Origin: a virus
Direction: 5' to 3' (one strand)
Virus record (IMG/VR): IMGVR_UViG_3300009068_000122
Coordinates: 1-30,610 of that record
DNA: 30,610 bases
The notes below the pieces were generated by a model. It was not told where the DNA came from. It saw nothing but the letters and a program-made list of their open reading frames with translations, and ran no database searches. Positions 1 through 7,000 of this stretch are shown one piece after another; positions within the stretch are counted from its first letter, which is position 1; each line of letters opens with the position of its first letter. Position numbers and translations under genes: made by a program.

Positions 1-2
1 CG

Positions 3-299
3 GGCAGAGGTAAGTCAGTTGAAATTAGAAGGGTATTAAAGTACAAAGATGACATTGAATCATTGAATCGTATTATCAAAAGTTGTGAACATTATAAAAA
101 ATTAAACGATATGGAAAATAAAAAAATAGGAAGTCTTGAAATAGTTAAATATAGATTTGAAAAAATAAATGGAGAGCCAAAAATAATAATTGAAATGATA
201 AAGGTATTAGACACAGATGGTAACTATATTAAGTTTGCAAAACTTGAAGGTGTTGTTGATTTTTTATCAAAATACCCAATAAAATTTAAAGAATTATAA
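3..299 (+). CDS. C-terminal end of an unidentified protein (5' partial)
   Basis: The frame starting at base 3 is open from the window edge to the TAA at 297-299. The visible 98 residues begin GRGKSVEIRRVLKYKD and end KFKEL. A TTG at 63 or an ATG at 111 could be proposed as a start, but the frame runs on upstream of both without a stop, so the simplest reading is the tail of a longer gene that begins outside the window. The segment is rich in Lys, Ile and Glu with alternating charged and hydrophobic stretches and shows no motif I recognise. It ends one base before the helicase ATG, which suggests co-transcription with it. Function unknown. Confidence 0.6.
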   Translation, partial: GRGKSVEIRRVLKYKDDIESLNRIIKSCEHYKKLNDMENKKIGSLEIVKYRFEKINGEPKIIIEMIKVLDTDGNYIKFAKLEGVVDFLSKYPIKFKEL

Positions 300-300
300 A

Positions 301-1554
301 ATGGATATGGACAAAAAGTTCCCATTTCGGGAATACCAAAAAGATATTATAACCAAAGGTTATGAGATACTTAAAAGGCATAAGTTCTTGTATCTTGCAA
401 TGGAGGTTCGTACCGGCAAGACATTAACGAGTTTAGGTATAGCAGAGCAAATTGGTGTATTTAAGGTTTTGTTTATTACCAAGAAGAAAGCTATCAATTC
501 AATCGAGGCTGACTACAATACACTTAGTCCGTCTTACAGTTTGACTGTTATTAATTACGAGAGTTTACATCTTGTTATGAACAACAAGAAGTGGGACTTG
601 ATTATATGCGATGAGGCACATAGTATGGGGGCATTCCCAAAGCCTAGCCTAAGAGCAAAATTAGTTAATGGGTTGATTGGATGGTGCAAACCAATGGTGA
701 TTCTTTTATCAGGCACCCCAACACCGGAGTCATACTCTCAAATGTATCATCAAGTTTATGGCATACCTAATAATCCATTCAGAGAGTTTGCAAACTTTTA
801 TAGGTTCTGTGACAAATATGTAAAGGTGAAAGACAAGAAAATAAATGGGTTATTGATTAGAGATTACAGCGAAGGACTAGAATCAATAATTAAAGCAGTA
901 GAGCCGTATACCATCAACTATACTCAGGCAGAGGCAGGATTCAAATCTGAGACCACTGAGGAGGTGCTTGAGGTGGAGATGAGTGATATGACATACAACT
1001 TAATTAAGAAACTGAAGAGAGATTTGGTAGTCGAGGGGAAGGGTGAGATAATATTAGCAGACACTCCTGTAAAATTAATGATGAAAGTGCATCAATTATG
1101 CTCAGGAACTGTTAAATTTGAAAGTGGAGAATCTATGGTGATTGATTTAAGTAAGGCTGAGTTTATTAAGAAAAGATTTGAGGGTTGCAAGATTGGAATT
1201 TTTTATAAGTTTAAGGAAGAGTTCAATGCACTTCGTCAAGTATTTGGTGATGAAAACTTGACAACTGATTTAAATGAATTTGACACTACTGATAAAAGTA
1301 TCGCTCTACAGATTGTATCCGGCAGAGAAGGGATATCGTTAAGAAACGCTAAGTACTTGGTATATTACAATATTGACTTCAGTGCTACTAGTTATTGGCA
1401 GAGTAAGGACCGGATGACTACAAAGGATCGTCTTGAGAATCAAGTGTATTGGATATTCTCAAAGGGTGGCATAGAGAAGGACATTTATAAAGCAGTTACT
1501 AAAAAGAAGGATTATACCATATCACACTTTAAAAATGATTTTTATGTCAACTAA
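301..1554 (+). CDS. SF2 DNA helicase/translocase, SNF2-like
   Basis: This 417-aa protein is a superfamily 2 NTPase, presumably remodelling or unwinding phage DNA in the host cytoplasm. Visible motifs in order: a Q-like FREYQ at residues 9-13, Walker A EVRTGKT at 35-41, Walker B DEAH at 104-107, motif III-like SGTPTPES at 137-144, motif V-like GREGISL at 341-347 and a motif VI region with Q367 and R371 (YWQSKDR). The two RecA-like lobes are short, with no long SNF2 insertions, so this is a compact phage version. Small SNF2-type helicases are common in replication modules of Bacteroidota and crAss-like phages. The motif VI core differs from the usual QxxxRxxRxGQ, with a second DR (KDR) five residues later. 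The start follows the previous stop by one base. The helicase assignment is secure; the exact subfamily and substrate are inferred. Confidence 0.92.
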   Translation: MDMDKKFPFREYQKDIITKGYEILKRHKFLYLAMEVRTGKTLTSLGIAEQIGVFKVLFITKKKAINSIEADYNTLSPSYSLTVINYESLHLVMNNKKWDLIICDEAHSMGAFPKPSLRAKLVNGLIGWCKPMVILLSGTPTPESYSQMYHQVYGIPNNPFREFANFYRFCDKYVKVKDKKINGLLIRDYSEGLESIIKAVEPYTINYTQAEAGFKSETTEEVLEVEMSDMTYNLIKKLKRDLVVEGKGEIILADTPVKLMMKVHQLCSGTVKFESGESMVIDLSKAEFIKKRFEGCKIGIFYKFKEEFNALRQVFGDENLTTDLNEFDTTDKSIALQIVSGREGISLRNAKYLVYYNIDFSATSYWQSKDRMTTKDRLENQVYWIFSKGGIEKDIYKAVTKKKDYTISHFKNDFYVN

Positions 1555-1565
1555 ATGATGAAAAT

Positions 1566-1580
1566 TCGGAATATTTCCGA
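1566..1580. repeat. Inverted repeat TCGGAA-TAT-TTCCGA
   Basis: Perfect 6-bp arms with a 3-nt centre, 12 nt after the helicase stop codon. No T-tract follows on either side, so it is not a convincing intrinsic terminator; it may be a protein-binding dyad or an RNA 3'-end stabiliser. Confidence 0.55.
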
Positions 1581-1606
1581 CATAACCGCCAAGTAATGAC
1601 GAAATC

Positions 1607-1621
1607 AGTAGTAATACTACT
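1607..1621. repeat. 15-nt palindrome AGTAGTA-A-TACTACT
   Basis: Perfect 7-bp arms around a single central A. The 1-nt centre makes an RNA hairpin unlikely, so a DNA-binding dyad is more plausible. The ligand is unknown. Confidence 0.55.
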
Positions 1622-1656
1622 CATATTATAAAAAAAGTAAACTAATAGCTTGACAT

Positions 1657-1709
1657 ATTTTACAAAAAGACAAGGTATTGCTTTACATTTTGCATAAATT
1701 TTACAAAAT
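1657..1709. repeat. ATTTTACAAAA direct repeat pair
   Basis: ATTTTACAAAA occurs at 1657-1667 and 1698-1708, with starts 41 nt apart. A related TTTACATTTT lies between them at 1682-1691. The second copy is itself nearly palindromic (ATTTT-AC-AAAAT) and sits inside the 1690-1719 dyad. In AT-rich DNA such repeats can arise by chance, so a role as iterons is speculative. Confidence 0.4.
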
Positions 1710-1719
1710 ATTGATGCAA
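1690..1719. repeat. Nested inverted repeats TTGCAT...ATGCAA
   Basis: Outer arms TTGCAT (1690-1695) and ATGCAA (1714-1719) enclose inner arms ATTTT and AAAAT around 1698-1709. The two centres differ by one base, giving a nearly concentric nested dyad that could form a bulged hairpin or cruciform. Confidence 0.5.
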
Positions 1720-1734
1720 TAATTGGTCATTAAC

Positions 1735-1760
1735 GTCACAATTTTAGCTTAATGTGTGAC
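1735..1760. repeat. Inverted repeat GTCACA...TGTGAC
   Basis: Perfect 6-bp arms at 1735-1740 and 1755-1760 separated by 14 nt. The arms resemble the TCACG half-sites further downstream, and the spacing is typical of a dimeric helix-turn-helix operator. No regulator can be assigned. Confidence 0.5.
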
Positions 1761-1784
1761 TTATACAACACATTAATTATACTA

Positions 1785-1838
1785 GATAAGGTATAAATAG
1801 CTAGAATATTAAGGATTTATACGTGATATGGTATAAAA
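1785..1838 (+). repeat. GATAWGGTATAAA direct repeat pair
   Basis: GATAAGGTATAAA (1785-1797) and GATATGGTATAAA (1825-1837) differ at one base and lie exactly 40 nt apart. The GGTATAAA core looks like a -10 or phage-promoter element, but no partner -35/-33 element at a fixed distance was identified. Promoter function is a guess. Confidence 0.4.
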
Positions 1839-1849
1839 TTAGAAACATA

Positions 1850-1865
1850 ATTATAAAATTATAAA
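1850..1865. repeat. Tandem 8-mer ATTATAAA x2
   Basis: Two exact copies of ATTATAAA abut, followed by AATTA. An A/T-only tract of this type could be an easily melted segment. Confidence 0.4.
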
Positions 1866-1899
1866 AATTAGGTGCAAAAGAATATAAATAGGAGCAAAT

Positions 1900-1915
1900 T
1901 AGATATATATATCTA
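1900..1915. repeat. 16-nt perfect palindrome TAGATATATATATCTA
   Basis: A perfect palindrome with no spacer, 20 nt upstream of the TCACG/CGTGA cluster. Its central AT alternation is easily distorted or melted. Operator, unwinding element and chance are all possible in such AT-rich DNA. Confidence 0.45.
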
Positions 1916-1934
1916 CTCAAACCGTTACAATTTG

Positions 1935-1981
1935 TCACGCTTTCAAATGTTCACGAATACGTGAACAAATATATAACGTGA
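1935..1981. promoter_or_regulatory. Four-half-site operator (TCACG/CGTGA)
   Basis: Half-sites are arranged TCACG (1935-1939), 11 nt, TCACG (1951-1955), 4 nt, CGTGA (1960-1964), 12 nt, CGTGA (1977-1981). The inner pair extends to a perfect dyad with 8-bp arms (TGTTCACG-AATA-CGTGAACA, 1948-1967). The outer pair is almost concentric with it (centres 1957.5 and 1958). A fifth copy, CGTGA, lies at 1822-1826. The symmetry indicates binding by a dimer or tetramer. It ends 45 nt before the first gene of the small-gene array, so repression or activation of that array, or origin binding, are the likely roles. Confidence 0.6.
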
Positions 1982-2026
1982 ATATGAAAAGAATACAGGA
2001 ATAGAAAACTATAAAAAAAAATTAGA

Positions 2027-2233
2027 ATGAAAACAGCAATGCAAATGGCACTAGATAGAATTGAAATGTTATATATTGAAAAAGATAGCATTCATTGGGA
2101 AATGTTTAAGAATGATTGTATGGAAAAAGAAAAAGAGCAGATAATGAATGCTCATACTGAAGGGTATTCTAATTATGATTCCGAAATGACATCAGTAGAA
2201 TACTATAACCAAACCTATAACCAAAACAAATAA
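2027..2233 (+). CDS. Small hypothetical phage protein (68 aa)
   Basis: The first gene after the control region encodes a 68-aa, highly charged, largely helical protein. Residues 33-43 (KEKEQIMNAHT) followed by GYSNY and a C-terminal EYYNQTY resemble a small family common in phages of Bacteroidota, where an EKEQI...A...G segment precedes an EQYYNETY-like end. No function is known for that family. The start ATG follows an A-rich leader with no Shine-Dalgarno sequence. The stop lies 2 nt before the next ATG, so the genes are probably one transcript. Confidence 0.7.
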   Translation: MKTAMQMALDRIEMLYIEKDSIHWEMFKNDCMEKEKEQIMNAHTEGYSNYDSEMTSVEYYNQTYNQNK

Positions 2234-2235
2234 AT

Positions 2236-2433
2236 ATGCCTGACATAACAATGTGTAAAGGACAAATAAATGAAATCGTTTGCCCTTATAAAGACCAATG
2301 CTACAGATTTACTGCAAAAGCAGATGAGTATGCCCAAAGTTACTTTATGGAGTTACCTTTGAAAGATGGTAAATGCGATCATTATTGGGGTAATGATGGA
2401 GAAGATATTTGGAATAAAAAAAATGACGTATGA
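2236..2433 (+). CDS. Small four-cysteine phage protein (65 aa)
   Basis: Cys7, Cys16, Cys22 and Cys47, with CPYKDQC in the middle and CDHYW near the end, give a spacing that could bind one zinc ion. The pattern (C...CP...C.RF..K.DEY.QSYF....G.CD.YW) is one I recognise as recurring in short early proteins of Bacteroidota phages, without a known function. Its stop overlaps the next start by 4 nt (ATGA), indicating translational coupling. Zinc binding is inferred only from the cysteines. Confidence 0.75.
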   Translation: MPDITMCKGQINEIVCPYKDQCYRFTAKADEYAQSYFMELPLKDGKCDHYWGNDGEDIWNKKNDV

Positions 2434-2753
2434 TAAAATGTATATGTATTAATGACAAGGGTAAGCCTAATGATATACCACAAAGTAAATGGGTAAAAAA
2501 AGGGCAAGTCTATACTGTTATATTTACTATAATGGTTCTCCCACAGAAAACTTTAGCTATACAATTGGAGGAAATTGACCTAGATGAGACCTGTAGTCCA
2601 TACGAATATTTTTTAGCAGAAAGATTTATGTTTGACCTAGATGACATACAAAAGTTCATAGACTTCATTGAAGAGTGTACCGATATCAATATGTCCATCA
2701 GAGAATTAATGGAACAAACCAATATAAATGAAAGAGCAGCAGATACAGTCTAA
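2430..2753 (+). CDS. Small conserved phage protein (107 aa)
   Basis: The N-terminal part (about residues 1-50) reads as a small beta-rich domain: CINDKGKPNDIPQSKWVKKG followed by YTV and a hydrophobic strand. This IP.SKWVK.G..Y.V pattern recurs in short proteins of Bacteroidota phages and prophages of unknown role. The C-terminal 50 residues are acidic and helical. The start overlaps the upstream stop by 4 nt, and its own end overlaps the next gene by 26 nt, so it sits within a tightly coupled operon. Confidence 0.75.
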   Translation: MIKCICINDKGKPNDIPQSKWVKKGQVYTVIFTIMVLPQKTLAIQLEEIDLDETCSPYEYFLAERFMFDLDDIQKFIDFIEECTDINMSIRELMEQTNINERAADTV

Positions 2754-2970
2754 GAAAATTAAAGAACTAGAAGCTCAAGGGTACTATGTAATAAAATTAA
2801 TCAATACCAATAAGAATGGTATCCCTGATCTAATAGCCATCCCTCCAAACTGTGACGTGCTATTTGTTGAAGTAAAAAAGCCGGATGGTAAATTATCAAA
2901 ACTGCAAGAGTTCAGACTAAAAGAACTTGAGCAACACGGAATCAAAGTAGAAATATTTAAAGGAAACTAA
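2728..2970 (+). CDS. VRR-NUC domain nuclease
   Basis: An 80-aa stand-alone VRR-NUC protein, a PD-(D/E)XK-type nuclease fold found in phages and in eukaryotic FAN1. The active-site pattern is visible: G31-I-P-D34, then E48-V-K50, followed by KPDGKLSKLQ with Q60, as is usual for the family. The length fits single-domain phage members. Stand-alone VRR-NUC enzymes are associated with structure-specific cleavage such as Holliday-junction resolution, so a role in resolving replication or recombination intermediates before packaging is likely. It lies beside a helicase and another nuclease. The ATG inside the end of the previous gene is the only start that gives the full domain. Confidence 0.88.
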   Translation: MKEQQIQSKKIKELEAQGYYVIKLINTNKNGIPDLIAIPPNCDVLFVEVKKPDGKLSKLQEFRLKELEQHGIKVEIFKGN

Positions 2971-2981
2971 AATCAAATCAA

Positions 2982-3494
2982 ATGAGCGAAATGCAAGAAC
3001 TATCGGATATTATAAAATCCGTATTTAATGAAGATGTAAAAGACATAACAAGAAGACGTGAGATTGTAGATGCAAGAATAGTGTTCTCTAAAATACTTAG
3101 AGAAAGAGGTTACACCTATTCTGCGATTGGCAGGTTTTTAAGAAAAGACCACTCTAGTATTATAAGCTATATGCGTAACGTACAATCTCTACTTACTCAG
3201 GTGGATGGGTTAATGCAAAAGTATAAGGTTTGCAGGGACTCATTTTTTGCAAATAAAGAGGATTTAATTGTGGTTAAAACTCAAAATGAAAAAGAAATGT
3301 CTATTATTAGTTTAAATAATCAATTAGAAAAGCTAATTTTGGAAAGGAAGTCAGTATTAGAAATGGAACAGAAGTACACAAGGCTTTCTGCCATACTTGA
3401 AATGATAGATAAAAGAACGCCAAAGGGGAAAGAAAAATTAGTATTTAAAAATATCAACTTAATGTTTAATGATATAGCTAACTATGGAAAATAG
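2982..3494 (+). CDS. DnaA domain IV-like DNA-binding protein
   Basis: Residues 24-68 match the helix-turn-helix of DnaA domain IV: RRREIVDARIVF, then ERGYTYSAIGRFL and RKDHSSIISY, where DHSS (56-59) corresponds to the DnaA signature DHTT/DHST that contacts DNA. There is no AAA+ ATPase domain; the remaining 100 residues are charged and helical, probably a coiled coil for oligomerisation. Orphan domain IV proteins occur in phages and may bind origin-like or promoter sequences, or compete with host DnaA. Here it may recognise the repeats at 1555-2026, but that is inference. It ends TAG TGA, and the next gene begins 11 nt before the end. Confidence 0.8.
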   Translation: MSEMQELSDIIKSVFNEDVKDITRRREIVDARIVFSKILRERGYTYSAIGRFLRKDHSSIISYMRNVQSLLTQVDGLMQKYKVCRDSFFANKEDLIVVKTQNEKEMSIISLNNQLEKLILERKSVLEMEQKYTRLSAILEMIDKRTPKGKEKLVFKNINLMFNDIANYGK

Positions 3495-3669
3495 TGAAAA
3501 TTTAAGGGCAGAACGGATTTCATTTAGGATAAATGAACACCACCTTCTATTGGCAAATATTTATGAAAATTTGGTGGACAGGGATTTCGTGCCTGTGGAA
3601 AAAGATATACGGAACCTAATTATAGATTTACGGTTAATTTTAAAATCAATGGAAGAAGATGATTTTTGA
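3484..3669 (+). CDS. Hypothetical protein (61 aa)
   Basis: A 61-aa acidic protein of probable helical character (FRINEHHLLLANIYENL, then IRNLIIDLRLILKSMEEDDF). It overlaps the DnaA-like gene by 11 nt and the next gene by 11 nt. Both overlaps, plus the position in a uniform array, are the main support for it being real. I recognise no motif. It could be an adaptor or inhibitor; nothing in the sequence decides. Confidence 0.6.
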   Translation: MENSENLRAERISFRINEHHLLLANIYENLVDRDFVPVEKDIRNLIIDLRLILKSMEEDDF

Positions 3670-4072
3670 AAAGGAAACAGACCTAGTTAGAGAAAAAAGA
3701 GCAATAGAATTATTTACAAGCACCTTTGGTTGCACATATAAAAAGCTAGACCCCTTAGATATTGATTACAAAGTATTTGATAAAGATCAAAAATTAATAG
3801 CTTACGCAGAGGTAAAGGGTCGCATCCGGACATTGTACGATGCGTACCCTCTACCAATATCAGCACATAAATTAGTAAAGTTAATAGACAAACGGCTTGT
3901 GCCTCTAATAATATGGGCGTGCGAGGATGGTATTATCTATGGCAAAGCAAATGAGTTGAAAGGGGAAATAAAGTGGGGAGGAAGACCTCCCCGTGCTAAT
4001 TCCTATTCCGATTCAGAGATGATGGTTTATTATGATAAACAAAAACCATTAAAGTATATAAGGTTTATCTAG
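3659..4072 (+). CDS. PD-(D/E)XK nuclease-like protein (137 aa)
   Basis: The order of conserved residues suggests a PD-(D/E)XK nuclease fold. An N-terminal helix contains REKRAIELF, D36 lies in LDIDYKVF, and a core strand contains E51-V-K53-G-R (AYAEVKGR), followed by a YPLPISAHK segment and a strand KRLVPLIIWACEDG. Such proteins occur in phage replication modules, and this one resembles small restriction-endonuclease-like proteins. The substrate is unknown. It is the last gene of the plus-strand array and ends with TAG at 4070-4072, overlapping the end of the convergent 2655-aa gene by 8 nt. A strong GC hairpin lies inside it at 3975-3992. Confidence 0.7.
   Translation: MIFEKETDLVREKRAIELFTSTFGCTYKKLDPLDIDYKVFDKDQKLIAYAEVKGRIRTLYDAYPLPISAHKLVKLIDKRLVPLIIWACEDGIIYGKANELKGEIKWGGRPPRANSYSDSEMMVYYDKQKPLKYIRFI
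3975..3992 (-). terminator. GC-rich hairpin, possible late-operon terminator
   Basis: GGGGAGG-AAGA-CCTCCCC is a perfect 7-bp, almost all G:C stem with a 4-nt loop, striking in this AT-rich window. It lies in the plus-strand nuclease gene (encoding GGRPP), 73 nt beyond the minus-strand stop at 4065. On the minus strand it is followed by ACTTTATTT, a weak U-tract. The plus side has no U-tract. A terminator for the leftward late transcript is possible but not proven; it could also simply be coding sequence. Confidence 0.35.
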
Positions 4073-7000
4073 GACCAAATACAGATTTAGATGTTCTTTT
4101 TTGTGGACCAAATGTGCTTCTTTTTCCTTCTTTTTGTTGACCAAATGTGCTTCTTTTAAATGTTCCATCAGAGTTCTTTCTGCTTTTTGAAACAGGTATA
4201 TAACCCTCTTCCTCATCTTTTTGTCTTCTCAACTCTTCTCTCAACCTTTTTTCAACATCCTTCTCGTCTTGATGGTTTTTATACCAATCAGATTGCTCTC
4301 CAAAGTTTTTTTCGTAAATAGATGGCTGATACCTTTTTAAATCAGACTCGTTGTCATATTCTTTTCCTGTATTAGGATCGGTAAGCAATTCTTTTTTAAG
4401 TTCTCTTTCTGCTCTGTTCTCTTCAGCAATTACCTTTTTCTCTTCATTAGTAGCCTCTAGTTCATTTATCTTTTCATCAATTGCATCTAATTCTTTACTA
4501 GAACTTACATCTTCACGTATCTTATCAAGTGCTTCTACTTTTTGATCAATATCTTCTTGCTTTTGTTCTTTTCTTTCTATTGCATCAGCTTTTTCCTCAG
4601 TTGATTTGCCTTTACCTTTTTTAGCATCTTTAATGGCATTTTTTACAATACTATTTATTTCAACAGGAGCTAATCCAACATTAGATAAAATAGCAGGACC
4701 AATAAGATACCCTAAATTTTCTTTATTTTTTTCTGAGATTTGTTTTACTTTACCATATTCATCAGTATACTCTCCGGTAGTAGCTAATTTTGAGATGTCA
4801 TATAATTGTGAGGCTCTATCTGCTGCTATACCAAATAACCCAAGACTTTGTACATACTCTTGTTTAGGTACACCATATATCGAGAACACACTTTCTTTTG
4901 GAATATCTAATAAAGTTTCAGTTAAAAAATTACCTCCTTTCTGATATGCTTTATCTAATATTGGTAGTGGAGACATTACATCAGTAAATGAACTTGTAAC
5001 TTGACCTTTAATAACATTATTAACTCTTTTTTTGTATTCTTCATCATCCTCATCGTCACCCATTGCTATCTTAGCTAATGATCCTAACAAAATAGCAGAC
5101 CCTGCAGCTACCATTTTAAAAGTAGCCATTTCCACAGCAAATCCACTTAATGAACGAATAGCAATTTTTTTATCTTCCTGAGTAGATGTTTTATCTGATA
5201 ATACAGCAAGGTCAGCACCTAGTCTTGCAGATTGGTTCATTCTAAAACTTGCAAAAGGCATTAATATTTTAACAAATAATTGATTAGATGATTCTTTATT
5301 TGAAAACATCTTGCCTGCAAGGTCTGAATCTGATACGTTTTGTTGTCTATCAACCATACGTTGTGCATAATCAGCAGCCTGCTCATTTACTTCGTGTGTA
5401 TTGTAATCTATTCCATTAGGATTAACACCTTGTTTCTTTAATGATTGCTCATAATAAGTTATCCAAGATGCACGTGCAATAAATAAATCAGGTTTAACTA
5501 AAAACTTTTCTAGCCACCATTTATTTAGTTGCTCAACTTTTTTAACAAGTGCCTCCCCTTTTGATTTAGATGCTTCATCAATTAATTTATTCAATGATTC
5601 AACTTGAGCTTGAGATTCAATACCCCTATTTGATATAGCGTATCCTGTTCTATTAATAAAATTATTTTTTGCAGCACTAAAAATCGCCCCCATATCTAAA
5701 CTGCCGGCATTTACAAGTGTATTCATTGCTACAGGTATAACCTGTTTAATTGGTTGCAATACGCCACCTAATGCTTGACTAACACCAATATTTGCAATTT
5801 TATTAAGGCTTCTTACAGCAGCAGATAACTCATCATTTGAGTATGGATTTTTATTTCTAATATTTCCAACATACAATTGGATTCTATCTTTTAAAATTTT
5901 AGCATCCTCTGCTTTGGGAACAATCTTTTTAAAATCAGATGAATTTAAAAATGCCTCAATTTGCCTGATTGGAGCAGCAGTACCCATATCAACAAGTGCA
6001 TCGTACATAGCATTTGCATTGTTTTTATCAAATGATAAATCAATAAACATACTTGTCTCTCCATTCTTAGAATTTGTAGGTAATACTTCAGGTTTAACTG
6101 CAGTCATCAACACTCCTGTTTCTTTTTTATAAATAGTCCCATTATTATTATGAAATGCAGACTCATCATTGCTTAGTTCAACATTACCTGTTTCTGAGCT
6201 TAATTTAACAAACTTATCAGGAGTGTAGTTTAAGTCTTTGTCTAAAACTTTATTATATACATTCTCAGATACATCTGACAATTGCTCATATTTGTCTGCC
6301 CACTCTTTATTCCAAAAGTCAACACCATCTAAGTTTGTGTTATCGGTCTTATCTTTTACTGCTTGAATAGATTGAGAGTCCTTCAGAACTTTATCGTATA
6401 CTTTTTTGTATAGCTCTCCCTTTTTTTGCTCTTGTTCGTTACCCTGAGAAAGAACATTAATAGACTCTTCTATTAATCCTTTTCTTCTATTAAACTCATC
6501 CTGCATTTCATTTTCAGTTCCAATAACATTTCTAATCATAAAAGCAGCTAACCCACGTTCAACACTATTGTATTCACTATTGTATGCCTCACCATTTGCT
6601 TTCTTATTATAGAACTGACTTACATATTTATCAACAATATTATTAGCTTCTCTTTGAGCCATTGACTTATTGTTCTTTAACTTGGTAACTCCCATAGCAT
6701 CCTCTACTTCACCACCACGATTAAACCCTTTAAACATTTTCTCAAACAACACGTTTAAGTTTGTAGTTTGTTCTCCTAAGAATCTACCAAATTTTTCTGA
6801 CCAATATTTTTTTAATGGTTGAGCAACTACACCCTTTTCTGCTAATTTTTTTGCATTGAAATTTGCTGTGTATTCTGATAACACAGTCTCCATTTTTGCA
6901 GTAGAATGATTTTCTAAAAAATTTGCTAGTGCATCTACAGTTTGTAAAGCTTCTTTTGGTTTTAATAAAGAAAGGTCCATATCCATAAACCTTTTAATTA

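Larger units (their letters stand above)
1555..2026. promoter_or_regulatory. 472-nt non-coding control region, candidate replication origin
   Basis: This is the only gap over 300 nt in the window, and I see no plausible gene in it. It is very AT-rich and holds at least six dyad symmetries (around 1566-1580, 1607-1621, 1690-1719, 1735-1760, 1900-1915 and 1948-1967), a tandem 8-mer (1850-1865), two direct-repeat pairs about 40 nt apart, and five TCACG/CGTGA pentamers between 1822 and 1981. It separates the helicase gene from the small-gene array, and a gene for a DnaA domain IV-like protein lies about 1 kb downstream. The composition and repeats suit an origin with an unwinding element, or a multi-operator promoter region. 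No good DnaA box (TTWTNCACA) was found. The structure is seen directly; the role is inferred. Confidence 0.5.

Noticed and set aside
1650-1681. TTGACA followed by TATTGC, resembling a sigma-70 promoter
   Set aside because: The spacing is about 20 nt, the second box is poor, and Bacteroidota promoters do not use this pattern.
1761-1769. TTATACAAC as a DnaA box
   Set aside because: Two mismatches to TTWTNCACA in the conserved end, and a single isolated copy.
1924-1934. TACAATTTG upstream of the first small gene, close to TAnnTTTG
   Set aside because: There are three bases instead of two between TA and TTTG, and no -33 element at the usual spacing.
1555-2026. tRNA or structured small RNA in the non-coding region
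   Set aside because: No TPsiC-arm sequence or cloverleaf could be found; the dyads are short and separated by A/T-rich spacers.
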